NCBI RefSeq assembly: GCF_016864375.1
Contig: NZ_CP069354.1
Span: 4,065,501-4,129,500 of the forward strand
Direction: 5' to 3'
Source: Microvirga sp. VF16
Lineage (GTDB): Bacteria > Pseudomonadota > Alphaproteobacteria > Rhizobiales > Beijerinckiaceae
DNA: 64,000 bases
The notes below the pieces were generated by a model, which had not been told where the DNA came from, made no database searches, and saw nothing but the letters and a program-made list of their open reading frames with translations. Of this stretch, positions 53,000 through 62,533 are shown one piece after another. A program made the position numbers and the translations under genes. Numbering within the stretch: the stretch's first letter is position 1; each line of letters begins with the position of its first letter.

Positions 53000-53051
53000 C
53001 CACGTTCGGGACGTGGGGGTCGCAGGTTCAAATCCTGCCACTCCGACCATT
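53000..53051 (+). repeat. attR: 52-bp direct repeat, right end of island
   Basis: Identical to 4746-4797. Only the 3' part of tRNA-Pro is present here, so this is the displaced chromosomal end and not a tRNA gene. Confidence 0.95.
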
Positions 53052-53426
53052 TTCCTCGATATCATCAGAGAGTTATAATCTGACCCCGACTGGGGCGGAT
53101 TTTTCGCGGACCGCTTCATGAACCGCTTGGGATTAATGTCCTAATTGCCTCTCCCTCCAGTACTTCCGATCGACCCTCGCGACACCGCCGCAATCCCCGA
53201 GTTCAAGGGCTGATCCGTCAGGACTGGCCTGAGGAATAGCGGATTGGGTCAGTATCCGATGCGAAGGCCACCATGGAGCGTACGCTGCGGGGGTAACCTT
53301 CGAAAATTTGAATCCTGGACAAGAGGTGGCACCATCATCACCACAAGGTGCCAAGACAACTCGAACTCAAGCAGAATTGATGGCAGATCGACCTTCCAGC
53401 AACTCTGCAAGCAGAGTATTGGTCTA

Positions 53427-54477
53427 GAGCACCGGACTGGAAATCCGACTCCCGGGGTTTTGGGCTGGCGCGATCCGTGATTCACTTGCTGGAACGGGAG
53501 GTGGATCATGGGTCATTGCTATTCCCTGGATCTGCGGGTGCGCGTCGCCGACTTTGTCGAGGCCGGTCATTCCTGCCGAGCGGCAGCCGAGCACTTTGAC
53601 GTCAGCGAGAGCTTCGCCATCAAGCTGGTGCGGCGAACGCGGGACACCGGCTCGCCGGCGCCGGCCCGGCAAGGCCGCCCGCCCGGACGCGGCAAGCTGG
53701 TGGCTTATGAGAGCTTCCTGATCCAGACGGTCGAGGCCCACCCCGCCATCACCATGCCCGAACTGGCCGCGAGGCTGCTGGAGGAACACGGGGTGATGGC
53801 AGCTCCCGCAATGCTCTCGCGCTTTCTGTGCCACCGCGGCTTCAGCTATAAAAAAGTCCTGATGGCGGCGGAATGCGCACACGCCGCCGTGCGGGATGAG
53901 CGCCGCGTCTGGCATACCCACCGTCAGCCGCATATGCGCCAAGAGCCGCACCGCTTGATCTTTCTCGATGAGACGTACGTCAACACCAAGATGACGCGCC
54001 TGCGCGGACGTTCTCGCCGCGGCCAGCGCCTGCGCATGAAAGCTCCCTTTGGACACTGGACAACCCATACCTTTGTAGCCGGGCTACGGTGCAGCGAGTT
54101 GAGCGCTCCGTGGGTGATTGATGGCCCGATCACCCGCTTGGCGTTTGAGGCTTATATCGAGACCCAGCTCGCGCCGACGCTGCACCAAGGAGACGTGGTA
54201 ATCCTCGACAACCTGGCGGTCCACAAGAGCGAGAAGGCCGCCCAATGCCTGAAGCAACGCGGAGCCTGGTTTCTGTTCCTGCCTGCTTATTCGCCCGATC
54301 TTAATCCCATTGAACAGGCCTTCGCCAAGATCAAGGCACACCTGCGCAAAGCTGAAGCCCGAACCTTTGACGCGCTTTGGCGCGCCCTCGGCGACATCTG
54401 CAATCTCTTCGAGCCGCACGAGTGTTGGAACTTCCTCAGGGCGGCCGGATATGCGTCCGTTTAACCGTCCGGTGCTC
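53427..54477 (+). mobile_element. IS630-family insertion sequence
   Basis: A 1051-bp element with terminal inverted repeats beginning GAGCACCGGAC at both ends, flanked by TA target dinucleotides (53425-53426, 54478-54479), which is the IS630 target rule. It contains one transposase gene. It lies outside the genomic island, about 375 bp past attR. Confidence 0.92.
53508..54464 (+). CDS. IS630 transposase
   Basis: A 318-residue protein: N-terminal helix-turn-helix at about 10-55, then the DDE domain: Asp in IFLDETYVN, Asp in VVILDNLAVHK and Glu in PDLNPIEQAFAKIK. All in one frame without break, so the element may be active. It cuts and pastes the IS into TA sites. Confidence 0.93.
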   Translation: MGHCYSLDLRVRVADFVEAGHSCRAAAEHFDVSESFAIKLVRRTRDTGSPAPARQGRPPGRGKLVAYESFLIQTVEAHPAITMPELAARLLEEHGVMAAPAMLSRFLCHRGFSYKKVLMAAECAHAAVRDERRVWHTHRQPHMRQEPHRLIFLDETYVNTKMTRLRGRSRRGQRLRMKAPFGHWTTHTFVAGLRCSELSAPWVIDGPITRLAFEAYIETQLAPTLHQGDVVILDNLAVHKSEKAAQCLKQRGAWFLFLPAYSPDLNPIEQAFAKIKAHLRKAEARTFDALWRALGDICNLFEPHECWNFLRAAGYASV

Positions 54478-54519
54478 TAGGTAATCGGCACTTGGAAGCG
54501 CAGACACCAGGAGGTGACA

Positions 54520-54810
54520 ATGCAGAAGGGTGTAATCGCGTTGTCTCTTACCTTGTTGGCGACCAGTGCCCAGGCTCAAACACGCCCTTCGACGGTGGAC
54601 ATGCCGTGCGGCGCAAGTCGCCAGTTAGTGTTCGCAAGAGGTGCAATCGTCCTGGGCACCGGCGGCAGTACCTATGATCGGTTTGTTCGCGACCGCACAT
54701 TCTGCGATGTGACAGAATATGCACAGGCAGCATATGTGCCGAGCCGTGAATCGCCGCTTTGTTTTGTCGGATACCGCTGTAAACAAGGTCCCCGCGACTG
54801 GTGGGATTAA
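54520..54810 (+). CDS. Small secreted hypothetical protein
   Basis: A 96-residue protein with a signal peptide (residues 1-20, ending SAQAQ), four Cys in the mature part that could form disulfides, and aromatic C-terminus (GYRCKQGPRDWWD). AGGAGGTGA precedes ATG 54520. It sits right after the IS. Function unknown; the composition resembles small DUF-type exported proteins. Confidence 0.65.
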   Translation: MQKGVIALSLTLLATSAQAQTRPSTVDMPCGASRQLVFARGAIVLGTGGSTYDRFVRDRTFCDVTEYAQAAYVPSRESPLCFVGYRCKQGPRDWWD

Positions 54811-54876
54811 TGACGCTCGCCATGTGATGCGCACGCTGGGACGCTCATTGGAGCCTCCACCCCCTTGCGGCGGCCG

Positions 54877-55200
54877 CTAATGCGTCGAGAAGCGCCCGTC
54901 TTCGTGGTAGGTCTCATAGTGAAGGCTCTGGGCTGGCATTGCCTCGAGCTGACGCGGTGACTTGGGCAAGTCCTGCGGTGTCTCGTTGGCCTGAGGCATG
55001 TAGCGCGGGCGGAAGCGCAGATCGACGAGGCTTCGCAGTTCCGGGGCTGCAAGATCCAGCACATTGGCGTCACGCCAGCGGCGGTGCAGCTTGGCCTTGC
55101 CGAACATCCGACTCCAAAAGCCCGTCACCTCCTCCTCGACCTGCAGAACGATGCGGCCGGTCAAGGTTTTACGAAGATTAAAACGTCCTGTCAGAGCCAT
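54877..55200 (-). CDS. Hypothetical protein
   Basis: A 107-residue protein. The first half has a beta-rich core (GRIVLQVEEEVTGFWSRMFG); the rest is Pro/Arg-rich. GAGGAGAG stands before ATG 55200. No family recognised. The 330 bp upstream to 55533 show no gene. Confidence 0.6.
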   Translation of the reverse strand: MALTGRFNLRKTLTGRIVLQVEEEVTGFWSRMFGKAKLHRRWRDANVLDLAAPELRSLVDLRFRPRYMPQANETPQDLPKSPRQLEAMPAQSLHYETYHEDGRFSTH

Positions 55201-55533
55201 CCGACTCTCCTCAACTGTCGATCTCTTCAAAAGGTCGAGCGCCAACGCTCCGGTTGCTGATCAGTCAGCCAAAAACTTCGGCCTTGGCGCTCGAATGAAT
55301 CCATTCCTGTTAGCCAATGCCGTTGCAGAGCAAGGGTTCCGGCCCTTCGACTATCGACAAGACGGCACATTTTCGATGTGCGTTAGGTCACGAGCCCATG
55401 CCGCTCGAAGTTAAATATGGCGCGTCGCGCCGCTGATCAGCGGAGAAGTCGATCAAATAAGTGGGAGAAAGACAGTATTTTGGATGGCTTGAATTCAGAT
55501 CTCACTGCTTGCCGGCAATTACAGTGAGCCGCC

Positions 55534-55605
55534 TCACGCGCGGCGCGGCTTGGAGGTGAGATCGATGGTGACGAGTTGTCCGGTTTTCGGATCGAGGATG
55601 GTCAT
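55534..55605 (-). CDS. Very small protein (23 aa) with strong ribosome binding site
   Basis: AAAGGAGG lies 7 bp before the ATG at 55605. The 23-residue product begins MTILDPKTGQLVTID and ends in a basic tail. The near-ideal translation signal and the protein-like composition argue for a real gene. Function unknown. Confidence 0.6.
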   Translation of the reverse strand: MTILDPKTGQLVTIDLTSKPRRA

Positions 55606-55807
55606 GAAAGCCTCCTTTTCTGTTGGCGTAGGAGAAACGCCTGAGCCCTACGGTGGATCAAACCGTGTTGGCAACGTGGTAAGCAATTCGTTACCGGAAG
55701 CTGCGCTTTAAGGGGTGGGAAGATCCAGGCTGAACTTGTATCGGAGTTGCGCTCACTGGCGGATCGGCCAAGCCATCCGCTGTATTTCCCAGCCTGGAGA
55801 CCCCTTG

Positions 55808-56215
55808 ATGAACACCACTCAGCTCGAGACCGTTTGGGCACCACGCCTTCTCAGCATCCTGCGCATCGTTGCCGCGCTCATCTTCATGGCGCATGGCACG
55901 CAGAAGCTTTTGGGCTTCCCGGTCTCTCCCAATCCCGGACCGGCAGCCTTCAGCCTGCCCTGGATCGCCGGTGTTCTGGAAATCGTGGGTGGAGCGCTTC
56001 TGGTCCCTGGACTGTTCGTGCGTCCGGTCGCTTTCGTCCTCTCGGGTCTGATGGCCGCCGCTTATTGGATTGCTCATGCTCCGCGCAGCTTCTATCCCGT
56101 TCTGAACGGCGGCGATGCGGCCATTCTCTATTGCTTCGTCTTCCTGTTCATCGCAGCGGCCGGCGGCGGCGCATGGAGCCTGGATCGCATCCTGCGCAAC
56201 GGTCGTGCAGCCTGA
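55808..56215 (+). CDS. DoxX family inner-membrane protein
   Basis: A 135-residue protein with four membrane helices and the DoxX core (RIVAALIFMAHGTQKLLG, GVLEIVGGALLVPGLFVRPV, FYPVLNGGDAAILYCF). It is a different subtype from the one at 2609. GGAGA precedes ATG 55808. Confidence 0.9.
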   Translation: MNTTQLETVWAPRLLSILRIVAALIFMAHGTQKLLGFPVSPNPGPAAFSLPWIAGVLEIVGGALLVPGLFVRPVAFVLSGLMAAAYWIAHAPRSFYPVLNGGDAAILYCFVFLFIAAAGGGAWSLDRILRNGRAA

Positions 56216-56271
56216 TCAAGTGAACTGACAAAATGGAAGGCGAGAGGCACCTCATGTCTCTCGCCATTTTC

Positions 56272-56958
56272 CTATTCAGACCTCGTGCCCGTTGAGCGGC
56301 GAAGGCGCTCATCCTCCAGTTCGACATGGAGCGTATGGTCGCCATCATCCTCGTCAACGGGGATCGGCATGAGATCCGTCGTCAAGCCCGTCGTGGTCGA
56401 TGCTGCGGCACCGATCGGAGGAGCCGGAGCCTCATCCTTTACCCTTTCCTCTTCGCTCGGCTCGATCTCGCCCTCGTCGTCGAGAATCTTCACCACCCTG
56501 TCCATCTGTGCCTCATCGACCTTCACGGTCACGAGCGCTCCGCCGCGACGAACGCCTTCGGCGTAATTCCGCGCATCCTCGTCGCTGAGCCCCGCATCGA
56601 CCAGAGCTCCCGCGAGACCACCCACGGCAGCCCCGGCGCCGGCACCGACGAGGGTCGAGACAATCCATCCCGCCGCAACCACGGGCCCGAAGCCCGGAAT
56701 GGCCACCGTGCCGAGCCCTGCCAAGAGGCCTGCCCCGGCCCCGGCAACCGTACCAGCTGCCGCCGTAGCACCGGCGAATTCATGGGAGGAGCCGTCCTCG
56801 TCGAAGGAGCGCGTCGCGTGATGCGTATAGGCATCGTTGGAGTTGTTGGAGACGAGACTGATCTCGAAATTCGGAATATGAGCGACCTCCAGCCGTTCCA
56901 CCGCCCGTGCGGCTTCATCATAGCTGTCGAAGAAGGCGGTGATCCTGCGTTCGGCCAT
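56272..56958 (-). CDS. General-stress-protein-like (YflT-type) membrane-associated protein
   Basis: A 228-residue protein. N-terminal domain at about 1-45 matches the heat-induced stress protein pattern (MAERRITAFFDSYDEAARAV). A glycine-zipper hydrophobic region covers about 65-120, followed by an acidic tail. A GGAAC-N17-CATT element (56994-57019 on the minus strand) resembles an EcfG promoter with one mismatch. It probably associates with the inner membrane. Confidence 0.75.
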   Translation of the reverse strand: MAERRITAFFDSYDEAARAVERLEVAHIPNFEISLVSNNSNDAYTHHATRSFDEDGSSHEFAGATAAAGTVAGAGAGLLAGLGTVAIPGFGPVVAAGWIVSTLVGAGAGAAVGGLAGALVDAGLSDEDARNYAEGVRRGGALVTVKVDEAQMDRVVKILDDEGEIEPSEEERVKDEAPAPPIGAAASTTTGLTTDLMPIPVDEDDGDHTLHVELEDERLRRSTGTRSE

Positions 56959-57135
56959 GAGAGGCCTCCTGATTTCAAACCGATCGCAGGGCTAATGAGC
57001 GGCTTGCCGGGCAAGTTCCCCTCTCGCTCGGGGCAGGACGGGAGATGCGCGTCCATGCCGCCTTCCAGCGATGGGCGTTCCTTGATACATTCCAACAAAA
57101 GGTGCCCGGAAAGGGTGATTTGGGGGCTTCCCATT

Positions 57136-57426
57136 ATGCGACATATCCATCTAGATGACGGTTTGCGGCTGCGTTTTCCCGGCCGCAGCGAGGATTTCGA
57201 TCAAGGCGTCGAGATCGGCATGATTGCCGTTCTGATGGATCAGGGATTGAGCGAATTTTCCCGCTGGATCTCGCGGTCGAACCTCAGCCAGGTCGAGGCC
57301 ATCGCCAAGCAGATGGGCTACCGCATCGAGGAAGGCGGCGGCGATGAGGAATGGGCGGAGATCACCTTCCTCTATGGCACGACCAAAGCCAAGCCCAAGC
57401 TCCGTCTGGTGCATTCGGTCGGCTGA
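57136..57426 (+). CDS. Hypothetical protein
   Basis: A 96-residue protein starting RHIHLDDGLRLRFPGRSEDF. It is rich in acidic residues and has an alternating alpha/beta layout. No family recognised. The ribosome binding site GGGGGC is moderate. Confidence 0.6.
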   Translation: MRHIHLDDGLRLRFPGRSEDFDQGVEIGMIAVLMDQGLSEFSRWISRSNLSQVEAIAKQMGYRIEEGGGDEEWAEITFLYGTTKAKPKLRLVHSVG

Positions 57427-57473
57427 TAAAGCTCAGCTGCCTCCAACTCCTGCAAGCAAATTCCCAAAATGAA

Positions 57474-57495
57474 GAAGCCGCCCGAAGGCGGCTTC
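57474..57495 (-). terminator. Terminator of bioY
   Basis: On the minus strand, GAAGCCGCC-TTCG-GGCGGCTTC is followed by TTCATTTT. Confidence 0.75.
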
Positions 57496-57521
57496 CGAAA
57501 ACTTTATCCTTGAAGGCCCGA

Positions 57522-58130
57522 TCAGGCCTTGCCGCCGCGACGGGTGATCGACCAGGCTGCCTGCATCAGGGCCACGGCCAGAGCGGTCTTCACGAGGGTA
57601 GCAGCCACGAACGGGGCAGCGCCCACGGTCCAGGCCTTGGCGAAGGGCATGACCAAGGACAGTTGCGCCAAGCCGAAGGCGAAGATCACGGCGTGGCCGA
57701 TGGTCATCATGACGATGACACGCGGGAGCGAACGGTCCCAACCGCGCTCGGCCATGAAGCCCATCACGATGGCTGCAGCCAGGAAGCCGAAGAGGAAGCC
57801 GCCGGTGGGACCCATCAGATAGCCGATGCCGGCGGTCGGGCCCGCGAAAACCGGCATGCCCATGGCGCCCTCAAGCAGATAGAGACCCACGGTCGCGCCG
57901 CCGAGGCGCCAGCCGTAGGACGCGCCGATGATCAGCACGACCAGGGTCTGCAGCGTCATGGGAACGTAAGGCAGCGGCACCTGAACCTTGGCCGACACGG
58001 TGAGAAGCGCCGTACCGACAACCATCAGCACGATGGCGCGAAGGGCGGCGAAGCGGGCATCGTCCCGGGAGGGCCAGAGGAGGCCGACGAGGGTCGACGG
58101 AGAAGACAGCGAAGAGACGCCGGTCGTCAT
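57522..58130 (-). CDS. bioY: BioY biotin transporter (S component)
   Basis: A 202-residue membrane protein with six helices. Biotin-site features are QVPLPYVPMTLQTLVVLIIG, GGATVGLYLLEGAMGMPVFA, then GPTGGFLFGFLAAA. BioY takes up biotin alone or with an ECF energy-coupling module; none is near. Upstream frames look non-coding, so ATG 58130 is chosen. I see no clear BioR box (TTATMKATAA) upstream. Confidence 0.93.
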   Translation of the reverse strand: MTTGVSSLSSPSTLVGLLWPSRDDARFAALRAIVLMVVGTALLTVSAKVQVPLPYVPMTLQTLVVLIIGASYGWRLGGATVGLYLLEGAMGMPVFAGPTAGIGYLMGPTGGFLFGFLAAAIVMGFMAERGWDRSLPRVIVMMTIGHAVIFAFGLAQLSLVMPFAKAWTVGAAPFVAATLVKTALAVALMQAAWSITRRGGKA

Positions 58131-58346
58131 GAATTGAATCTCCAGATCGTTCCGCCATTCGCGCGGCGGCTCATGAAGCCTTATAGGGAGGTCCGGTCCG
58201 TGCCTCAAGCCGCGGCTCGGGCATTTCCGGGCGCTGTGGACACCATTAATCCGATGGTCCGGAGCGGGACAAAAAACTCTTGCGGCTGGATTGATGATGG
58301 TTAGGAAGCGCCAGACGCTTCCAATCGCATCCATGAGGATTCCTGC

Positions 58347-59258
58347 ATGGCCGACGATCTCACCTTCGACATCCGCCCTCCGGCCCAATCGGGCGAATGC
58401 GTGCGGGTGAGCCCCCTCGTCCGCCGAATCGTCGCCAACAATCCGGGCCCGATCACGTTTACGGGCACCTGCAGCTATATCGTCGGTTCAGGAAACGTCG
58501 CCATCATCGATCCGGGCCCCGACGTGCTCGGCCATATTGAGACGCTTCTCGACGCCGTGCGAGGCGAGACGGTCACTCATGTCCTCATCACCCATACCCA
58601 TAAGGATCACTCGCCCGCCGCCCGCGCCATCAAGGCCGCCACGGGAGCCGAGATCGTCGGCTGCGCGCCACATCACAGTGCCCGCCCCCTGTTCTCGGGC
58701 GAGGTCAATTCGCTTGAGGCCAGTTCCGACAAGGATTATGCGCCCGACTGGGAACTGCGCGAGGGCGATGCCGTCGAAGGACCCGGCTGGACCCTGGAGG
58801 CGCTCGCCACGCCGGGACACATGGCCAACCACCTCGCCTTCGTGCTGCCCGAGGAGAAGGCGCTGTTCTCGGGCGACCATGTGATGGCCTGGTCCACGAC
58901 CGTGGTCGCGCCGCCGGACGGATCGATGAGCGCCTTCATGGCGTCCCTCGACAAGCTGAAAGGCCGCGAGGAAAATCTCTATTGGCCCGGTCATGGCGGC
59001 CCGGTGCAGGAGCCTCAGCGTTTCATCCGCGCCCTCATCCATCACCGGCGCCAGCGCGAGGCCTCGATTCTCAATCGACTGAAAGCCGGTGACCGGACGA
59101 TCCCCGAGATCGTAGCCGCAATCTATCAGGGTCTGAATCCGGCGCTCGTCGGAGCCGCTGGGCTCTCGGTCTTCGCGCATCTGGAGGATCTGGTCGCCAA
59201 GGGACAGGCGGCCGTTGATGGCATTCCCGCTCTCGACAGCGAATATCGACCGGCCTGA
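58347..59258 (+). CDS. MBL-fold metallo-hydrolase (LACTB2-like)
   Basis: A 303-residue protein with the metal motif THTHKDHS, His in TPGHMANH, Asp in SGDHV and His in WPGHGG. A C-terminal winged-helix at about 240-295 matches the LACTB2/BLACT group of nucleases. Two zinc ions expected. The substrate is unknown: RNA or a thioester. It diverges from bioY. Confidence 0.9.
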   Translation: MADDLTFDIRPPAQSGECVRVSPLVRRIVANNPGPITFTGTCSYIVGSGNVAIIDPGPDVLGHIETLLDAVRGETVTHVLITHTHKDHSPAARAIKAATGAEIVGCAPHHSARPLFSGEVNSLEASSDKDYAPDWELREGDAVEGPGWTLEALATPGHMANHLAFVLPEEKALFSGDHVMAWSTTVVAPPDGSMSAFMASLDKLKGREENLYWPGHGGPVQEPQRFIRALIHHRRQREASILNRLKAGDRTIPEIVAAIYQGLNPALVGAAGLSVFAHLEDLVAKGQAAVDGIPALDSEYRPA

Positions 59259-60038
59259 TCAGCGTACCGCGATCGCGAGGTTCGAGGCCTCCTCAAGGAA
59301 GTCGCGAATATATCCCGCATTGATGCCAAAATCGTGGTTGCCGAAGCGGGAAGCCGACCGGATATCGATGCGTGTGCCATCGACGCGCGGACGGACCCGC
59401 ACCGTGATGTCGCTCGGCATCTTGAGCACAAGCGAACGGTCGACCGCTTCGAGCCTGCCCAATCCAACGCGTCCTCCAGGCGGGACGGCCTCGATCACCT
59501 GCCAACCGAGATTCTGGGCCGCCTTCTGAACGATGGTGAAAGCTTCCTCCGGGCCGATATCCAGCGTGAGCGGCGCGATCTGCACATAGGAGGCACGCTG
59601 CATCTCTCGCGCCTCCGCCGAAACGTCGGGGGGAACTCGGCCCTCGCGAGCCTGGAGCGCGGCCCGTGAGCGGGAAAAGGCCGGCGGGTCGTCTGTATCG
59701 GTGCTGACATCGGCGATCGGCGGCAAGGTCGCGGCCTTGAGCGCCATGAAGCCCGGATAGGCGAGAACGATCGCCGCGATGAAAAGCCCCTTGATGGCGC
59801 TTCCCAGTCCTTGACGCCCCTCCTGCCAGATCCGCACGAAGCCCATGAAGGCCATGCCGACCGCGAGGAGCGCGATGGCGGTGCCAGTCCCAAGTACGAT
59901 AAAGCCCGATTGGTAATCGATCCGGTTGAAGCGGATCAGCAGCACCGCGAGGACGGTCACGACAAGCGCGAACCATGCCAGCGTGGGGGACCACTTCGCC
60001 GGGCGGGAAACCGGTTCTTCGATGATGAGACGGCGCAT
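59259..60038 (-). CDS. DUF1499 membrane protein
   Basis: A 259-residue protein with three membrane helices at about 20-120 and a C-terminal DUF1499 domain at about 150-255 (EEAFTIVQKAAQNLGWQVIE, DITVRVRPRVDGTRIDIRSA). Function unknown. Its start overlaps the stop of the M48 gene (TGATG), so the three minus-strand genes 62346-59259 form an operon. Confidence 0.85.
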   Translation of the reverse strand: MRRLIIEEPVSRPAKWSPTLAWFALVVTVLAVLLIRFNRIDYQSGFIVLGTGTAIALLAVGMAFMGFVRIWQEGRQGLGSAIKGLFIAAIVLAYPGFMALKAATLPPIADVSTDTDDPPAFSRSRAALQAREGRVPPDVSAEAREMQRASYVQIAPLTLDIGPEEAFTIVQKAAQNLGWQVIEAVPPGGRVGLGRLEAVDRSLVLKMPSDITVRVRPRVDGTRIDIRSASRFGNHDFGINAGYIRDFLEEASNLAIAVR

Positions 60039-61129
60039 CAGGTCGTCTTACAAATCTCTTTGAGCGCGCGCCACTCCTCTTGATCGAGAAGCGGCTCGCC
60101 TTGCTGGGATGGCACCTGTTTTTCCAAAGCTTTCAGCCGTTGGTCGGTGACGGGGTGAGTGGACAGAAAAGCCGGGATCTCGGAATCGTTCCCATCACTC
60201 TTTCTGTCCCCCTCGATCCGCTTGAGCAGCAGGGCCATCCCGCGGGCCGGGCGTCCCACGGCTGCCATGGTCTTCCCGGCGAAATCGTCCGCCGCCGCTT
60301 CCGCCTCTCGGGAATAGGCACTGTCGATGAGATAGCGGCTGACGACCACGATGGCGCCGCCGCCCGTCACATCGCCGAGCAGCAGACCGAGCAGATAGGA
60401 GGTGCCGCCGGCCCGGATCATTGTCCGGAGCCCGTCGCGATGGGCGACATGCCCCATTTCATGAGCCAGCACGCCGGCGATCTCGTCGGATGATTGCGCT
60501 TTGTCGAGCAGAGCCTCGAACAGATAGATCCTTCCACCGGGCAGAGCGATGGCGTTCGGGATCGTCAATTGCAAGACTGCGATATCAACTTCCACCGGCG
60601 GATCCTGTGCCTTCTGCAGGCGTTCCGTGAGCACTTTTAAGGCTGCAAGGCCGCGAGGCTCCTCGCATATCTTGTCGTCGAAGATCGCTCTCACTTGATT
60701 GTCGACCGCCGTACCGAGGCGGCGCTCGTAGGAAACGGGAATGAGCGGCGTCAGCCGACCCGCCAGGATGGGAAGTAGGACGAAGACGCAGAACAGGATC
60801 GACGCGGTAGCGGCGAACGACCAGAACAGGATCCGACCTGTCCGCTCCCGGTGATCGGATATATCGAGATGCCGACAATGGAGACGAATGGCAGCCTTCA
60901 TCTCAGCATCGGCGATGTCGAGTCGTGCCAGATTGGATGCGCCGTCCCGCGTGAGCCGTAAGATTCCCTCAGGGGAATCACGACGTCTGACTTCGCCGAC
61001 AGGCCAGGACGCAATCCATTCAGGGCCTTCATGAATGTCGATGGCGGACGCGGTAACGTTTAGGGAAACCGTTCTTCGACGGGCGCTCTCGCCGTCATAG
61101 AACACCGCACCCGCCATGACTGACCTCAT
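60038..61129 (-). CDS. M48 family zinc metallopeptidase
   Basis: A 363-residue membrane protease: N-terminal cytosolic part, a membrane helix at about 105-125, and the peptidase with VLAHEMGHVAH (HExxH) at about 240 and the third ligand Glu in YSREAEAAADDFA. Members degrade misfolded envelope proteins. It overlaps DUF898 (ATGA) and DUF1499. Confidence 0.9.
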   Translation of the reverse strand: MRSVMAGAVFYDGESARRRTVSLNVTASAIDIHEGPEWIASWPVGEVRRRDSPEGILRLTRDGASNLARLDIADAEMKAAIRLHCRHLDISDHRERTGRILFWSFAATASILFCVFVLLPILAGRLTPLIPVSYERRLGTAVDNQVRAIFDDKICEEPRGLAALKVLTERLQKAQDPPVEVDIAVLQLTIPNAIALPGGRIYLFEALLDKAQSSDEIAGVLAHEMGHVAHRDGLRTMIRAGGTSYLLGLLLGDVTGGGAIVVVSRYLIDSAYSREAEAAADDFAGKTMAAVGRPARGMALLLKRIEGDRKSDGNDSEIPAFLSTHPVTDQRLKALEKQVPSQQGEPLLDQEEWRALKEICKTT

Positions 61130-62346
61130 ATGCCGACATTGAAATCGAGAGCGTCGGCCAGTCCTTCTCCCAGAACGCCGGCCGGTTTGCCAGCCGCCAC
61201 GGCTGCATCGATAGAATGCAGATTAGTGATCGTCGTTGAAGTCACGATGGCAGCCCACAGCCCGCGCCCGAGGAAGTAGCGCTGAAGGACGCCGAGTCCG
61301 AGCAAGGCCACGAGATACCCGATGGCCACCAAGAGGCCGGCACTCACCGAAACCCAGGAAAAACCCTCTGCTGCCGCCATCGCTTCTTTGAAAACAGCGG
61401 CAAAGACGAAGCCCAGCAATCCGACCACGAGGCCGAAGGCCAGCAGGAAGCCGAGAGACGAGAAGATCAGCTTGAAGAACAAGCCGTAATAGGTGCCGAT
61501 CCGAAAATCGCTAACCGCCGTGACGTCGCCGAAGCGCAATCCATCGATGTGCCAACGGGTGAAGATGGCCAACGCGAGCGGCAGGAGGCTCAGAATGAGC
61601 AGACCCAGCAAAAAGGTGATGGCCAGCAAGGCGGGCCTGCCGCTCCCCGTGGCAATGTGGGTCGAAATGACGAAGACGAAAAAGGTAAAGGCCAGCAGAA
61701 CGAGGCCGAGGGCCCAAACCCACCAACCGCGCTTGAAGAGCGCCCAGCCGGTTCCCGCAAACCCGCCCTGGATGCTGCCGAAAAACGTGTGGCGCATCCG
61801 GTAGCGCTCGAGCGCGGCCATCGCCCATGGCAGGGCGAGACCGAGGGTGAGAAGCGTTGCAAGATCCCAGAGAACCGCCCTGGCCGCATAGGCCCAGCCC
61901 GATCCCTTCATCCAGAAGCGCACGCCGCGGAAAACCGTGCGGCTTGCGCGATATTTGCGGGCGCGATAGCTGCCGAAGTGGGCAAGCACATACATGATGA
62001 CGACGAGCGGCACGCTGGCGAACGCGTATTGCTCCTCGAGAATGACACCGAGAAGCGCGTACGCAATATAGAGCGGCACCAAAACGGCCAGGGCGATGAG
62101 AAAGCCGATGAGCAGCTCCTTGGCCGTGCCGGTATATTCGAATGCTTCGCCCTCGACCTGAGTATTGGCCCACAGGTGACGGCGCAATTTCGTGATCAGC
62201 CAGAAGCGATAAAAGCCAAATGTCGGAATCTGGAAAAGACTTCCGGTGATCAGAAGCTTCAGAAATTCGCGGCCCTGTCCGGAGAAGGACATGGGTGAGC
62301 TTTGCAATGCGGGAAGCGATCCATCCGCATGAAGAGAGGCAGTCAT
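61126..62346 (-). CDS. DUF898 (YjgN-like) membrane protein
   Basis: A 406-residue protein with about ten membrane helices and the YjgN repeats (FLKLLITGSLFQIPTFGFYR; GYAARA-like repeats with YRMRHTFFGSIQGGFAGTG). Function unknown; conserved with M48 and DUF1499 partners in this order, which suggests an envelope quality-control unit. Confidence 0.85.
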   Translation of the reverse strand: MTASLHADGSLPALQSSPMSFSGQGREFLKLLITGSLFQIPTFGFYRFWLITKLRRHLWANTQVEGEAFEYTGTAKELLIGFLIALAVLVPLYIAYALLGVILEEQYAFASVPLVVIMYVLAHFGSYRARKYRASRTVFRGVRFWMKGSGWAYAARAVLWDLATLLTLGLALPWAMAALERYRMRHTFFGSIQGGFAGTGWALFKRGWWVWALGLVLLAFTFFVFVISTHIATGSGRPALLAITFLLGLLILSLLPLALAIFTRWHIDGLRFGDVTAVSDFRIGTYYGLFFKLIFSSLGFLLAFGLVVGLLGFVFAAVFKEAMAAAEGFSWVSVSAGLLVAIGYLVALLGLGVLQRYFLGRGLWAAIVTSTTITNLHSIDAAVAAGKPAGVLGEGLADALDFNVGI

Positions 62347-62533
62347 GAGGAAACCTTCAAAGGTGTTCTGCCTCATTCTTACCACGGCAAGTCAACAATA
62401 GAACATATCGTGCGGCAAGTTGCCCTGCCATTCGGGGATCCAAAGCAATTTCTTGGTAAATGCCCGCTTCCTGTTCGAGGGGTGACGGGCGCAACGGTTT
62501 CAATGTAAACTATTTGCCCGTATCAGGAGCCTG

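Larger units (their letters stand above)
4798..53051. mobile_element. 48.25-kb tRNA-Pro genomic island
   Basis: The island is bounded by 52-bp repeats of the tRNA-Pro 3' end. A tyrosine integrase (51473-52798) reads toward the right end, with an overlapping excisionase-like gene. TTCCCGAAAA repeats occur near both ends. The cargo is dominated by stress, signalling and small accessory genes, with an ABC-3C operon and a second recombinase at 38-43 kb. I see no relaxase, type IV secretion or capsid genes, so it is a genomic island or a mobilisable element lacking its own transfer functions. Confidence 0.9.

Noticed and set aside
53000..53051. Second tRNA-Pro
   Set aside because: Only the 3' 52 bases exist; the acceptor 5' strand and D-arm are missing. 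It is attR.
4798..53051. Prophage or conjugative element
   Set aside because: No capsid, tail, terminase, relaxase or type IV secretion genes were seen.
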